Positions 27,991 through 37,621 of a stretch of DNA of 64,000 bases are shown in pieces (within the stretch, counting starts at the first letter, position 1; the number at the start of each line of letters is the position of its first letter). Both the position numbers and the translations under genes were made by a program. Source of the DNA: Pseudomonas ceruminis (GTDB taxonomy: Bacteria; Pseudomonadota; Gammaproteobacteria; Pseudomonadales; Pseudomonadaceae); NCBI RefSeq assembly GCF_021602025.1, contig NZ_BQHW01000002.1, positions 1-64,000 of the forward strand, in the 5' to 3' direction. The notes under the pieces were generated by a model. It did not search any database and was not told the origin of the DNA. It worked only from the letters and a program-made list of their open reading frames with translations.

Positions 27991-28772
27991 ACAGGACACT
28001 GCCCGCGCCCAATTGCATCATCGACAGGGTCACCACCGTGCATCGGCTCACGGTGCTGACCATCAACGTGCACAAGGGGTTTAACGTATTCAACCGGCGC
28101 TTCATTTTGCCGGAGCTGCGTGAAGCGGTGCGTACCACCGGTGCCGACCTGGTGTTTCTACAGGAGGTGCATGGCAGCCATCAGCACCACGCGATCCGCC
28201 ACCCGGCCTGGCCGGATACCCCGCAATACGAGTTCCTGGCCGATAGCATGTGGCCGCAGTTCGCGTACGGGCGCAATGCGGTGTACCCCCATGGCGACCA
28301 CGGCAATGCCCTGCTGTCCAAGTTCCCGATCAGCCATTACGACAACCGCGATGTGTCAATTCACGGCAATGAGCAACGCGGCCTGTTGCATTGCCGGTTG
28401 GACGTGCCGGGCCATGAGCAGGTACACGCCATCTGCGTGCACCTGGGGCTGCGCGAGGCGCACCGGCAAAACCAGGTGCGTCTGCTGCTGGAGCTGCTCG
28501 ACAGCCTGCCGCCCACCGCACCGGTGATTGTTGCCGGCGACTTCAACGACTGGCGCCTGAAAGCTGACGCCGTGCTGTCCAGGCACTTGGTAGAAGCCTT
28601 TGGCAAGCGTTGCGGGGCACTGGCGCGCAGTTTCCCGGCGCGCCTACCCCTGCTCCGCCTGGACCGCATCTACCTGCGCAATGCCGTACCCGAGAAGGCC
28701 CAGGTGTTGTCGAGTTACCCGTGGTCGCACCTGTCCGACCATGCCCCCCTGGCAGCGGAGATTTCCTTGTGA
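27987..28772 (+). CDS. Endonuclease/exonuclease/phosphatase family protein (YbhP-like)
   Basis: 261-aa member of the DNase I/EEP superfamily. Motifs in order: [10 protein letters not shown], Glu in [28 protein letters not shown] and C-terminal [11 protein letters not shown]. In E. coli the gene ybhP precedes clsB (ybhO) and ybhN, exactly as here, suggesting a role in membrane lipid metabolism rather than DNA repair. The GTG start overlaps the DUF72 stop, and the stop overlaps the clsB GTG start. Confidence 0.87.
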   Translation: MNRTLPAPNCIIDRVTTVHRLTVLTINVHKGFNVFNRRFILPELREAVRTTGADLVFLQEVHGSHQHHAIRHPAWPDTPQYEFLADSMWPQFAYGRNAVYPHGDHGNALLSKFPISHYDNRDVSIHGNEQRGLLHCRLDVPGHEQVHAICVHLGLREAHRQNQVRLLLELLDSLPPTAPVIVAGDFNDWRLKADAVLSRHLVEAFGKRCGALARSFPARLPLLRLDRIYLRNAVPEKAQVLSSYPWSHLSDHAPLAAEISL

Positions 28773-29971
28773 ACAGACCGTGGGTGCAAGGCAACAGCGT
28801 GGAGCTGTTGATCAATGGCGAAGATTTTTACCCACGGGTGTTCCAGGCCATGGCGCAGGCGCGTGAAGAAATCCTCCTGGAAACCTTCATCATTTTCGAT
28901 GACAAGGTGGGCCAGCAACTGCAACAGGTGCTGATTCACGCCGCCAGCCGCGGGGTGCGGGTCGAAGTGGCGGTGGATGGTTATGGTACCGCCGACCTGC
29001 CCAATGCCTTCATTTCGGCCATGACCGATGCGGGTGTGAGTTTCCATGCTTTCGACCCACAACCCAGGGTGGTGGGCATGCGCACCAACCTGTTCCGCCG
29101 CTTGCACCGCAAGATCGTGGTGATCGATGGCCAGCGCGCCTTTATCGGCGGTATCAACTACAGCGCCGATCACCTGGGCGACTTCGGGCCCATGGCGAAG
29201 CAGGATTACGCCGTCGAGGTGACCGGGCCGGTGGTGGCTCAAGTGCATGCGGCCAGTCGGCGCCTGATGAAACCGGTGCTGGAGCCGCCCAGCGAAGTGC
29301 GCCCGCTGACGCAGCCAACCGGCACCGCCAGCGCGGTGCTGGTCGAGCGGGACAACCACCGGCGTACTACGGACATTGAAGTCCGCTACCTGGAGGCATT
29401 CCGTGCGGCACGTCAGCGCATCGTGGTGGCCAACGCCTACTTCTTCCCCGGTTATCGGCTGCTGCGTGAGCTACGCAACGCCGCCCGGCGCGGTGTACAG
29501 GTTACCCTGATCCTGCAGGGGCAGCCCGACCTGCGCTGGGTCAGGGCGCTGTCGCGGCTGCTGTACAACTACCTGCTGCGCGACGGCGTACGCATCCACG
29601 AGTACTGCAGCCGCCCGCTGCATGGCAAGGTGGCGCTGGTCGATGACCAATGGGCGACGGTGGGTTCCAGCAACCTGGACCCGTTGAGCCTGTCGTTCAA
29701 CCTGGAGGCCAACCTGTTCATTCGTGATCGAGCCTTCAACCAGCAACTGCACCAGCACCTCGAGTCACTGGCTGGCGAACAGTGCAAGGTCGTCACCCTG
29801 GAGCGCATGGTCCGGGGTTACTGGTGGCGAGCGCCGCTGATCTTCGTATGCTTCCACGTCATCCGCCATTTCCCCAGAATCGCCGGCTGGTTCCCGGCAC
29901 ACCGCCAGCGCCTGCACTCGGTGCAGCCTGAAGTGCAGGCCCACGGTGATTTTCGCGAGGGAAAAGCCTGA
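28769..29971 (+). CDS. clsB: Cardiolipin synthase B-type phospholipase D family protein
   Basis: 400-aa phospholipase D superfamily protein with two HKD motifs: [16 protein letters not shown] and [18 protein letters not shown]. ClsB makes cardiolipin or transfers phosphatidyl groups at the inner membrane. No N-terminal membrane helices are present, as in ClsB rather than ClsA. The GTG at 28769 overlaps the preceding stop, with GCGGAG upstream, and gives [20 protein letters not shown]. Its stop shares one base with the ybhN-like ATG. Confidence 0.9.
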   Translation: MNRPWVQGNSVELLINGEDFYPRVFQAMAQAREEILLETFIIFDDKVGQQLQQVLIHAASRGVRVEVAVDGYGTADLPNAFISAMTDAGVSFHAFDPQPRVVGMRTNLFRRLHRKIVVIDGQRAFIGGINYSADHLGDFGPMAKQDYAVEVTGPVVAQVHAASRRLMKPVLEPPSEVRPLTQPTGTASAVLVERDNHRRTTDIEVRYLEAFRAARQRIVVANAYFFPGYRLLRELRNAARRGVQVTLILQGQPDLRWVRALSRLLYNYLLRDGVRIHEYCSRPLHGKVALVDDQWATVGSSNLDPLSLSFNLEANLFIRDRAFNQQLHQHLESLAGEQCKVVTLERMVRGYWWRAPLIFVCFHVIRHFPRIAGWFPAHRQRLHSVQPEVQAHGDFREGKA

Positions 29972-30918
29972 TGGAACAGGTGCGTTGGCAAACCTGGGGC
30001 AAACGCCTGTTCACCGGGGTCTTTCTGGTGCTGATCCCGGTCTTGCTGTACCTGCTGGCGCGCAACCTGGACTGGAATGAAGTGCGCCACTCGCTGCTGG
30101 CCTATAAGCCCGGCACGCTGTTGATCGGCCTGGCATTGGCGCTGTGCAGCTACCTGGTATTTGCCAGCTACGACCTGCTGGCGCGTGCCTACACCGGTCA
30201 TACCTTGCCCGCGCGGCAGGTCCTCCCGGTAGCGTTCGTGTGCTATGCATTCAACCTCAACTTCACCACCTGGGTAGGCGGGGTCGCGCTGCGCTATCGC
30301 TTGTACGGCCGCCTGGGCCTGGATACCGCCACCATCACCCGTATTCTTACCTTGGGCTTGCTGACCAACTGGATGGGCTACATGCTGCTGGCCGGTACGG
30401 TGTTTGCGCTACGGTTGGTCGAGTTGCCAAGCGACTGGGCGGTCGGCGCCGCAGGCTTGCAGTTGATCGGCGTATTGCTGCTGGCGATTGCCGTCGGATA
30501 CGTCCTTGCCTGTGGTTTTGCCAAAAAACGCACCTGGCGCTGGAGGGCGCATGAAATCACCCTGCCCTCGCTGCGCCTGGCCCTGTGCCAGATTGCGCTG
30601 GGCGCAAGCAACTGGGCGCTGATGGCGTTGTTGATCTTCTGGCTGTTGCCTGGTGAGGCATTTTACCCCTCGATTCTGGGCATTTTCCTGATCAGTTGCG
30701 TCGCCGGCGTTGTGGCCCATATCCCCGCGGGGCTGGGCGTACTCGAAGCCGTGTTCCTGGCCCTGCTGCATGGCCAGATCGGTCAAGGCACCCTGGTGGC
30801 GGCATTGCTTGGCTACCGCAGCCTGTACTATCTCATCCCGCTGCTGCTGGCGCTTATCACTTACCTGGTGCTTGAAAAGCGTGCCAAGGCGATGCGCCAG
30901 CGCAGCAAGCCGGCTTAG
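29971..30918 (+). CDS. YbhN-like flippase-domain membrane protein
   Basis: 315-aa integral membrane protein with about eight helices, of the UPF0104/lysylphosphatidylglycerol-synthase transmembrane family. Recognisable features are the N-terminal LLYLLARNLDWNEVRHSL segment, CYAFNLNFTTWVGGVALRYRLY, and VAHIPAGLGVLEAVFLALL. The third gene of the ybhP-clsB-ybhN arrangement, it is likely to work with cardiolipin synthase in phospholipid handling. The ATG overlaps the clsB stop by one base. Confidence 0.88.
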   Translation: MEQVRWQTWGKRLFTGVFLVLIPVLLYLLARNLDWNEVRHSLLAYKPGTLLIGLALALCSYLVFASYDLLARAYTGHTLPARQVLPVAFVCYAFNLNFTTWVGGVALRYRLYGRLGLDTATITRILTLGLLTNWMGYMLLAGTVFALRLVELPSDWAVGAAGLQLIGVLLLAIAVGYVLACGFAKKRTWRWRAHEITLPSLRLALCQIALGASNWALMALLIFWLLPGEAFYPSILGIFLISCVAGVVAHIPAGLGVLEAVFLALLHGQIGQGTLVAALLGYRSLYYLIPLLLALITYLVLEKRAKAMRQRSKPA

Positions 30919-30952
30919 CTCGATAACGGGCCCCTGGCCCAGGAGGTGCACC

Positions 30953-31381
30953 ATGCGACGCTCCCTGATACTGGCGCTCCTGGGCGCCGTTGCCAGTGGC
31001 CAGGCAATGGCCGAGGCCTGCGATGTGCAAATCCGGTCGTCCAGCGAAGCAGTGAAACCAGTCGAGCAACACACCTGCTACAGCTACAGCAACATGCCCG
31101 CCGAGGCCATCGACTGGTCCTGCAGCAACGAAAGCAAGGACATGCTCAGCACCAAAAAGCACAAGGTCGCACGCTGCGCCGATGGCAGCGTGGGCAGCTG
31201 TATTGCCCCGCTGACCCAGGAAAGCTTGGCCAACCCCAAGGCCGCCGGGCGCGACGAGCCGTCAACCAAACCTGCGCTGGCCAAGGATGCGCGGGTAATT
31301 ACCTATTACTACGACGCCCCGAGCCTCGGCCAGGCCCGTGCCGACTGCGAGCGCAGCAACGGCATCTGGCAGACCCACTGA
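30953..31381 (+). CDS. Small secreted protein of unknown function
   Basis: 142-aa protein with a signal peptide (MRRSLILALLGAVASGQAMA, cleavage after AMA near residue 20). The mature part starts EACDVQIRSSSEAVKP and contains six cysteines, suggesting disulfides in the periplasm. The C-terminal ARVITYYYDAPSLGQARADC is distinctive but unknown to me. The ATG at 30953 follows CCAGGAGGTGC, which fixes the start; the open frame upstream lies in the ybhN-like gene. Confidence 0.75.
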   Translation: MRRSLILALLGAVASGQAMAEACDVQIRSSSEAVKPVEQHTCYSYSNMPAEAIDWSCSNESKDMLSTKKHKVARCADGSVGSCIAPLTQESLANPKAAGRDEPSTKPALAKDARVITYYYDAPSLGQARADCERSNGIWQTH

Positions 31382-31401
31382 CCCAACGCAGGAGTACCGC
31401 C

Positions 31402-31779
31402 ATGCCACGTGGAGACAAAACCAAGTACACCGAAAAACAGAAGCGCAAGGCTGAACACATCGAGGAGGGCTATGAGGCCAAGGGCGTGTCCAAGGACGAA
31501 GCCCAGGCCCGTGCCTGGGCGACGGTCAACAAGCAGTCCGGCGGCGGGGAGCGCAAAGGTGGTTCGGGGCAGAAAACCAGTGCCGCCAGCAAGGAAAAAG
31601 CCCGGGCGTCATCCGGTCGCCGTGCTGCGGCAACCCGCAAGGGCGTGCCCCGGCCTGGCGAGCAACTGGAAGACATGAGCAAGGCCCAGTTGCTGGAGCG
31701 GGCTCGCCAGCAGCACATTGCTGGGCGCTCCACCATGCGCAAGGCCCAATTGGTCGAAGCGTTGCGCAAGCAGGCGTGA
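31402..31779 (+). CDS. Basic SAP/Rho-N-like protein
   Basis: 125-aa Lys/Arg-rich protein. The N-terminal half (KTKYTEKQKRKAEHIEEGYE, then AKGVSKDEAQARAWATVNKQ) resembles the ChaB/plasmid-stabilisation-like small proteins of pseudomonads. The middle is a Ser/Gly/Lys linker. The C-terminal MSKAQLLERARQQHIAGRST followed by MRKAQLVEALRKQ looks like a Rho N-terminal or SAP nucleic-acid-binding helix-extended-helix. Nucleic-acid binding is therefore probable. The ATG at 31402 follows GCAGGAG. Confidence 0.75.
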   Translation: MPRGDKTKYTEKQKRKAEHIEEGYEAKGVSKDEAQARAWATVNKQSGGGERKGGSGQKTSAASKEKARASSGRRAAATRKGVPRPGEQLEDMSKAQLLERARQQHIAGRSTMRKAQLVEALRKQA

Positions 31780-31784
31780 CCAAG

Positions 31785-31809
31785 CAAAGGGCCGCACAGC
31801 GGCCCTTTG
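31785..31809. terminator. Bidirectional hairpin terminator
   Basis: CAAAGGGCCGC (31785-31795), loop ACA, GCGGCCCTTTG (31799-31809), between the converging SAP-like and metallothionein genes. The A and T ends give a partial U-tract on both strands. Confidence 0.7.
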
Positions 31810-31832
31810 GGTTCAGTGCTTGGCCGCACCGT

Positions 31833-32063
31833 TCAGGGCGAAATCGGGTCGCTGGCCGGGAAGGTCTCTTCCAGTGCGTTGTCGACGCTGCTTTCCCCAG
31901 GTTGCGCCGCCTCGCCACACTTGCAATCGCCCATGCGGCAGGGCTCACCGTTGCGGTGGCCTGATGCACAGGCCTGGCAGCAATACGCCTTGCCGTTGTG
32001 CATCACGGCATTGTGATCCACTGAGCAGGAACAATGGGTGCAGCCACAGCGTTGTTCGGTCAT
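31833..32063 (-). CDS. Bacterial metallothionein
   Basis: 76-aa cysteine-rich metal-binding protein that sequesters Zn, Cd or Cu in the cytoplasm. Cys-x-Cys and Cys-x2-Cys arrangements (CGCTHCSCSV, AYCCQACASGHRNG, CRMGDCKCGE) match pseudomonad BmtA-type metallothioneins, and the disordered tail ends ETFPASDPISP. The ATG at 32063 is chosen because GAGGA lies 7 nt before it; the ATG two codons upstream (32069) is too close. It follows the acidic 153-aa gene in the same direction with almost no gap. Confidence 0.9.
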   Translation of the reverse strand: MTEQRCGCTHCSCSVDHNAVMHNGKAYCCQACASGHRNGEPCRMGDCKCGEAAQPGESSVDNALEETFPASDPISP

Positions 32064-32065
32064 GG

Positions 32066-32527
32066 TCATTTCCTCGGTTCGTCTTCCACTGCATCATCGG
32101 CCCACGGCTCACCGTCCAGGGGGTCGGAGCGGGCCAGTTCGGCTTCGTCCAGGCCAATCCCGCCACCAATGTCGCCCGCATCCACCTCGCTCAATTGCTG
32201 GTCGGCGGGGCCAGTTCCATCGCCTGGCTCGTACCGATCGCGCGCGCCGGTCTCATCCAGCAGGGTGTCGGGGCTCAGGTCGTCGTCGGTGACATTGTCC
32301 TCGTGCAGGCTATCGGTCAGGGCCTCGCCCCCGGTCATGCCGCTTTCGACGACGCGCTGTGGCGGAAACTCCTTTGCCACTTCCGCCGGCGGGCGTTCAT
32401 CGCCTATGCGCCCCTCGCGCTCGTCCTTGCGATCGCTGAAGTCCAGCTCATGGACGCTGCCCATGCGGTCTTCGGTGTCGTCGATTTCGCGGGGTGTATA
32501 GGGCTTGGGGTCATCGGGTCGGGTCAT
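32066..32527 (-). CDS. Acidic conserved pseudomonad protein, unknown
   Basis: 153-aa strongly acidic, Gly/Asp-rich and probably disordered protein (MTRPDDPKPYTPREIDDTED at the start, EDEPRK at the end). Homologues have sometimes been labelled serine kinase/phosphatase, but I see no kinase or phosphatase motif, so that label is not adopted. It is directly upstream of the metallothionein start, whose ribosome binding site lies within its last codons, and is likely co-transcribed. Confidence 0.7.
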   Translation of the reverse strand: MTRPDDPKPYTPREIDDTEDRMGSVHELDFSDRKDEREGRIGDERPPAEVAKEFPPQRVVESGMTGGEALTDSLHEDNVTDDDLSPDTLLDETGARDRYEPGDGTGPADQQLSEVDAGDIGGGIGLDEAELARSDPLDGEPWADDAVEDEPRK

Positions 32528-32677
32528 CTCGGCTCTCCATCAGCGGGTTACTTCTGGTCGACTACGCCAAGCAGCGGAAGATTCAGAGTTTTTTCCCGTC
32601 TGGCGAACACGATTTTTTGAACTAGCGTCAGCCGCGCCGCCTCCCAAATGAGAGACCGTCAACAGCTGGAGCCGGCC

Positions 32678-35167
32678 ATGGCTAAAGCCCTGCAGGAATA
32701 CGCGCGCAAACGCGACTTCAATGCCACGCCCGAGCCCAGCGGCAAGACTGGCCGGGCCAAGCGAGCCCACGCCCTGCAGTTCTGTATCCAGAAACATGAT
32801 GCCAGCCACCTGCACTATGACTTCCGCCTGGAGCTCGATGGCACGCTGAAAAGCTGGGCGATCCCCAAAGGCCCCTCGCTGGACCCGAAAGTGCGGCGCC
32901 TGGCCGTGCATGTGGAGGATCACCCGCTCGACTACGCCGACTTCGAAGGCCACATCCCAGAGGGCCACTACGGTGCCGGCGATGTCATCGTCTGGGACAA
33001 AGGGGTTTGGGAGCCCGAGGGTGATGCACGCCAGGGTTATGCCAAGGGCAAACTGCGCTTTCGCCTGCAGGGCGAGAAACTCAGCGGGGTGTGGAACCTG
33101 TTCCGCACACACCTGGCCGGCAAAAAGGAGCAATGGATGCTGGTCAAGTCCCACGATGCCCAGGCCCGCAGCGAAGCGGAGTACAGCATCGTCGAGGCGC
33201 AACCCGATAGCGTGATCAGCGACCGCACGTTACTGCCACGCGGCGCGGTAAAGGCCGCCAAGGCAACCGGTAAGCCCCGCCGCAAACGCGGGAAGAACAT
33301 ACCCTTGCCAGAGCAACTGCACCCTCAACTGGCAACCTTGGTCGACTCGCCCCCCAGCGGCGACTGGCGTTACGAGGTCAAGTTCGACGGTTATCGCATT
33401 CTCGCCCGCGTCGAGGGCGACGATGTTCGCCTGTTCACCCGTAACGGCCATGACTGGAGCGCCAAGATGCCCAGGCAGGTAGCCGCTTTGCGTGCACTAG
33501 GCATCGATGCGGCGTGGCTCGATGGTGAAATGGTGGTTGTTGACGAACACGGCGTAGCGGACTTCCAAGCCTTGCAGAACGCGTTCGATACCGAGCAGGA
33601 CGGGCGTATCACCTACTACCTGTTCGACCTGCCATTTCTCGGTGGCGAGGATTTGCGCCAGGTGCCGTTGCAGGATCGGCGCAAGGCCTTGAGCCAACTG
33701 CTCGAACATGCCGAATCGGACGTGCTTAAGTTTTCTGCCGACTTTGACGAGCCGGTCGATTCGCTGCTCGACAGCGCCTGCAGGCTGGAACTCGAAGGCC
33801 TGATCGGCAAGCGCGCCGACAGCCCTTATATCGGGCGGCGCAGCGCTGATTGGGTCAAGCTCAAGTGCAAGCAGCGCCAAGAGTTCGTCATTGTCGGCTT
33901 TACCGACCCCAAAGGCAGCCGCAGCGGCTTCGGCGCCCTGTTGCTCGCGCTGCATGACAACGACAGTGGCGAGCTGCGTTATGCCGGCAAGGTCGGTACC
34001 GGGTTCAGCGCCACCACCTTGGCCAGCATCCACGCCCGGCTCAAACCACTGGAAATTGCCAAGCCCGCCTTGCCACGGCCGCCCACCGGCGCCGAAGCCC
34101 GGGGTGTGCACTGGCTCAAACCGCAGTTGCTGGCCGAAGTGGCCTACGCACAGATGACCCGCGACGGCGTGGTGCGCCATTCGGTGTTCCATGGCCTGCG
34201 CGACGACAAGCCCGCCAGCGCCATCGACCTGGAGCGTGCCATGCCCGCCAAGACCGTGCCCAAGCACAAGCAGGCCAAGGCGCCCGAAACACTGGGCGAC
34301 CTGCGCCTGACCCACCCGGACCGCGTCATTGACGCCACCACCGGGGTGAACAAACGCCAGATTGCGCACTACTACGCCGCCGTCAGCCAGTGGCTCCTAC
34401 CGCACCTGAAGGATCGCCCCGTGGCGCTGGTGCGTGCCCCGGACGGCCTGGGCGGCGAACTGTTCTTCCAGAAGAACGCCGGCCAGCTCCATATCCCTAA
34501 TGTGCTCAGCTACGACAAGGCCCAAGCCGGCCAAGCGGCGATGGTCATCAACCGCCCTGACACCCTGCTCGTCGCGGTGCAGATGAACATGCTCGAGCTG
34601 CACACCTGGAACGCAACCGACAAGGACTTCGAAAAGCCCGACCGTTTCGTGCTCGACCTGGACCCCGACCCCGCCCTCCCCTGGAAGGCCATGATCGAAG
34701 CCACCCAGCTGACCTTGACCCTGCTCGACGAGCTGGGCCTGCAGGTGTTCCTGAAAACCAGTGGTGGCAAGGGGATGCACCTTGTAGTGCCGTTGACCCG
34801 TCGTGCAGGTTGGGACGAGGTGAAGGACTTCAGCCACGCCATCGTCGATTACCTGGCCAAGCTGTTCCCCGACCGGCTCAGCGCCGTGTCCGGGCCCAAG
34901 AATCGGGTCGGGCGCATCTTCATCGACTACCTGCGCAATGGCAAAGGCGCCACGACCGCCTGCGCCTATTCATTGCGCGCCCGTGAAGGCCTCCCGGTGT
35001 CGGTGCCGATCTGGCGCGAGGAATTGGCCCAGCTCAAAGGTGCAGACCAGTGGCACATCGGCAACCTGCATGAACGCCTGGCCGATCTGGACGACCCCTG
35101 GGCGGACCTGGGCAAGGTCCGCCAGTCGATCACCGCGCGCATGCGCAAGCAACTGGGGCTGGCCTGA
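32678..35167 (+). CDS. ligD: LigD, multifunctional ATP-dependent DNA ligase of NHEJ
   Basis: 829-aa non-homologous end-joining ligase. Domain order is phosphoesterase, ligase, polymerase. Residues 30-190 hold the 3'-phosphoesterase (HASHLHYDFRLELDG-type motif near 40-54). The ATP-dependent ligase follows, with nucleotidyl Lys235 in YEVKFDGYRI and GLIGKRADSPY. The C-terminal AEP primase/polymerase (about 545-829) has metal-binding Asp660 and Asp662 in FVLDLDPDPALPW. This matches P. aeruginosa LigD. The ATG at 32678 follows CTGGAG; the upstream ATG at 32648 lacks a ribosome binding site. Ku lies 3.2 kb downstream on the other strand. Confidence 0.94.
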   Translation: MAKALQEYARKRDFNATPEPSGKTGRAKRAHALQFCIQKHDASHLHYDFRLELDGTLKSWAIPKGPSLDPKVRRLAVHVEDHPLDYADFEGHIPEGHYGAGDVIVWDKGVWEPEGDARQGYAKGKLRFRLQGEKLSGVWNLFRTHLAGKKEQWMLVKSHDAQARSEAEYSIVEAQPDSVISDRTLLPRGAVKAAKATGKPRRKRGKNIPLPEQLHPQLATLVDSPPSGDWRYEVKFDGYRILARVEGDDVRLFTRNGHDWSAKMPRQVAALRALGIDAAWLDGEMVVVDEHGVADFQALQNAFDTEQDGRITYYLFDLPFLGGEDLRQVPLQDRRKALSQLLEHAESDVLKFSADFDEPVDSLLDSACRLELEGLIGKRADSPYIGRRSADWVKLKCKQRQEFVIVGFTDPKGSRSGFGALLLALHDNDSGELRYAGKVGTGFSATTLASIHARLKPLEIAKPALPRPPTGAEARGVHWLKPQLLAEVAYAQMTRDGVVRHSVFHGLRDDKPASAIDLERAMPAKTVPKHKQAKAPETLGDLRLTHPDRVIDATTGVNKRQIAHYYAAVSQWLLPHLKDRPVALVRAPDGLGGELFFQKNAGQLHIPNVLSYDKAQAGQAAMVINRPDTLLVAVQMNMLELHTWNATDKDFEKPDRFVLDLDPDPALPWKAMIEATQLTLTLLDELGLQVFLKTSGGKGMHLVVPLTRRAGWDEVKDFSHAIVDYLAKLFPDRLSAVSGPKNRVGRIFIDYLRNGKGATTACAYSLRAREGLPVSVPIWREELAQLKGADQWHIGNLHERLADLDDPWADLGKVRQSITARMRKQLGLA

Positions 35168-35213
35168 TGGAACACGGGGTCGCATTACCGCACATCGCCA
35201 TGGAGCCGACTCG

Positions 35214-36257
35214 ATGAGCATCATCCAGGATTTCGACCTGACCAACCTAGACCGGCTGTTGCGCACCTTCAGCGAGCGCCCGCAGCCCTTGAACCTCGAT
35301 ACTCAACTGCCGCAGCTGCTACAGGCACTGCAGGCTGACCATCTGGACCTGTTGCCACTACCCGGGCAAGGCAATACGCTGCGGCGTTGGCAGACCTTGG
35401 CGCGGGTGGCCGGCTGCGATCTGGCACTGGCCAAACTCTACGAGGGTCACACCGACGCGCTGGCCATCCTCGCCGAATGCGGCGCGGCGCACCAGGCGCT
35501 GGATGGGGTCTGGGGCGTGTGGGCGGCGGAGCCGCCGGATGCGCGTGCACGCATCGTCGCACGTGAGGGCGATCAGGTTCGCCTGAGCGGGCGCAAGGCC
35601 TGGTGCTCCGGCGCGTTGCAGATCGACCGGGCGTTGATTACCGCCTGGGCCGACGATGACCAGCCACAGCTGGTCGCCATTGAACTGTCTGAGCCTAGCC
35701 AAGGCCTGGCGATCGAGCAGTGGCAGGCCGTGGGCATGGCGACCACCTGCAGCGTGGAGGTGGAATTCAACGACACCCCCGGCATCGCCATCGGCCAGCC
35801 GGGCCAGTACCTGCGGCGGCCAGGCTTCTGGCATGGCGGCGCCGGTATCGCGGCCTGCTGGTACGGTGCAGCCCAAGCGCTGGCCGACTACCTGCGCGAG
35901 CATTGCCGCAACCCGCGCCCCGACCCCCACGCCGACGCCCACCTGGGTGCGGTCGATGCTGCCTTGTTCGGCGCCCGTGCGGCCCTGCGTGAATGTGCCG
36001 CCTGGATTGACCGCGACCCCCGTGCGGATGCCAGCTTTGTGGTACGCCGTACCCGCGCCCAGGTCGAGCACGCGGTCGAACACGTGATCAGCCATGTCGC
36101 ACGGGCACTGGGCGCTACACCTTTTTGCCGCAGCGGCCACTTTGCTCGGCTCAGTGCCGACTTGCCGGTGTACGTGCGCCAAAGCCATGCCGAGCGCGAC
36201 TTGGCTGCCCTGGGTCAACAGTTGGCCCACCTCCCCGCAGGAGCCTGGCAGCTATGA
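35214..36257 (+). CDS. Acyl-CoA dehydrogenase-like protein
   Basis: 347-aa protein related to acyl-CoA dehydrogenases, recognised by RLSGRKAWCSGALQIDRALI and the C-terminal helical domain (GGAGIAACWYGAAQALADYL, HVARALGATPFCRSGHFARL). It is shorter than a standard enzyme of about 380-400 aa and I cannot place the catalytic Glu, so activity on acyl-CoA is unproven. The ATG at 35214 follows TGGAGCCG; a longer frame overlapping ligD has no support. The stop overlaps the PIG-L start, beginning a chain of four coupled genes. Confidence 0.78.
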   Translation: MSIIQDFDLTNLDRLLRTFSERPQPLNLDTQLPQLLQALQADHLDLLPLPGQGNTLRRWQTLARVAGCDLALAKLYEGHTDALAILAECGAAHQALDGVWGVWAAEPPDARARIVAREGDQVRLSGRKAWCSGALQIDRALITAWADDDQPQLVAIELSEPSQGLAIEQWQAVGMATTCSVEVEFNDTPGIAIGQPGQYLRRPGFWHGGAGIAACWYGAAQALADYLREHCRNPRPDPHADAHLGAVDAALFGARAALRECAAWIDRDPRADASFVVRRTRAQVEHAVEHVISHVARALGATPFCRSGHFARLSADLPVYVRQSHAERDLAALGQQLAHLPAGAWQL

Positions 36258-37009
36258 GCGAAAACCTGATTCAGGCCGCCAGCGGCACGCCATGGTCAGA
36301 CTGGCAGCATTCGGCCCATCTGGCCCGAGCCACGTGGGTAAACCCGCAACAACTGTGCCCTCCAGGGCGTCGTCTGGTGCTCATCGCCCCCCATCCTGAT
36401 GATGAAATTCTCATGGCGGGCGGGCTGCTGGCAGGGTTCGCCGGGCGCGAGCAAGACCTGGTGCTGATCTCCGCCACCGATGGTGAGGGCAGCCACCCTG
36501 GCTCTGAACGCTGGACCGAGCACAACCTGCGTCATCAGCGGCCGCTGGAAAGCCGCCAGGCGTTGCAGCACCTGGGCTTGGAGCTGAACCGGTTGGACTG
36601 GCGCCGGCTCAACCTCAGGGATGGCAGCTTGCCGCGAGAAGAAGCGTTTCTGGTCAACCACCTGAGCCAGTTACTGCAACCTGATGACCTGCTGATGGCG
36701 ACCTGGCGCAACGATGGCCATTGCGACCATGAGGCGGTGGGCCGCGCCGCCGCTCAGGCGGCCCTGGCACGCAAGGCTGCGCTGCTGGAAGTCCCGGTCT
36801 GGGCCTGGCACTGGGCGCAGCCGGACGACCCTCGCCTGCCCTGGCCTCGCGCACACCGCATCCAGCTCGACGAGTCACTGGTCGCGCGCAAGCGCAAGGC
36901 CCTGGCGGCCCACGTCAGCCAGCTGGAGCCAGACCAGGGGCGCGCGCCGGTGCTGCCCTCGCACCTGCTGGAGTGTCTGCTGCAACCTTTCGAACTGGTG
37001 TTCATGTAG
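36254..37009 (+). CDS. PIG-L family deacetylase
   Basis: 251-aa zinc hydrolase of the LmbE/PIG-L family, which de-N-acetylates GlcNAc-type sugars (as MshB and BshB do in mycothiol and bacillithiol synthesis). The signature LIAPHPDDEILMAGG (His, Asp, Asp) is at about 44-58, and the second metal-site His is in GHCDHEAVG. The ATG at 36254 overlaps the upstream stop as ATGA, with CAGGAG before it. With the methyltransferase and glycosyltransferase that follow, it suggests modification of a sugar conjugate. Confidence 0.88.
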   Translation: MSENLIQAASGTPWSDWQHSAHLARATWVNPQQLCPPGRRLVLIAPHPDDEILMAGGLLAGFAGREQDLVLISATDGEGSHPGSERWTEHNLRHQRPLESRQALQHLGLELNRLDWRRLNLRDGSLPREEAFLVNHLSQLLQPDDLLMATWRNDGHCDHEAVGRAAAQAALARKAALLEVPVWAWHWAQPDDPRLPWPRAHRIQLDESLVARKRKALAAHVSQLEPDQGRAPVLPSHLLECLLQPFELVFM

Positions 37010-37021
37010 AACGGAGTGGTC

Positions 37022-37621
37022 ATGAGCCTCGATGCGCAATATTTCGCTGATCTGTATGCCTGTAACGAAGACCCCTGGGCGTTTCGCACCCGCTGGTACG
37101 AGAAGCGCAAGCGCGACCTGCTGATGGCCTGCCTGCCGCGCCAGTGTTACCAGCGCGTGTTCGAACCCGCCTGTGCCAACGGCGAGCTCAGCGCGCTGCT
37201 GGCCGAGCGCTGTGCAGAGTTGCTGTGCCAGGACCTTGACCCCACCGCCGTGGGGTTGGCCCGGGATCGCCTGGCGGGCGCCCCGCACGCCTCGGTTGAC
37301 CTGGCCCGGTTGCCTGGCGACTGGCCGGGCGGGCGTTTCGACCTGATCGTGCTCAGTGAACTGGGCTATTACCTGGACCCCACCGACTGGCTGCAGGTGA
37401 TCGAACAATCGGTGGCCAGTCTGACCTATGACGGCGGCTTGCTGGCTTGCCATTGGAAACATCCGATTGCAGGCTGCCCGCAAGACGGCCGCGAGGTGCA
37501 CCGGATGTTGGCCAAGCACCTGTCGCTGTTCCCTGTGTTCCACCATGAGGAAGCCGATTTCGTCATGGAGTACTGGTCGTGTCAGCCCAGCGTGGTCGAC
37601 CTGGATGAGACCTGCCTATGA
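37022..37621 (+). CDS. NodS-like SAM-dependent methyltransferase
   Basis: 199-aa class I methyltransferase. A modified motif I (VFEPACANGELSALLAERC, about 42-60) is followed by LCQDLDPTAVGLARDRL and FDLIVLSELGYYLDP. The N-terminal YFADLYACNEDPWAFRTRWYEKRKRD is typical of the NodS group, whose namesake N-methylates a de-acetylated glucosamine. The ATG at 37022 follows ACGGAG; the GTG two codons earlier is possible. It is 12 nt after the deacetylase and overlaps the glycosyltransferase as ATGA. Confidence 0.87.
   Translation: MSLDAQYFADLYACNEDPWAFRTRWYEKRKRDLLMACLPRQCYQRVFEPACANGELSALLAERCAELLCQDLDPTAVGLARDRLAGAPHASVDLARLPGDWPGGRFDLIVLSELGYYLDPTDWLQVIEQSVASLTYDGGLLACHWKHPIAGCPQDGREVHRMLAKHLSLFPVFHHEEADFVMEYWSCQPSVVDLDETCL

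Noticed and set aside
32066-32527. Serine kinase/phosphatase annotation for the acidic 153-aa protein
   Set aside because: No kinase or phosphatase motif is visible; the protein is acidic and probably disordered.
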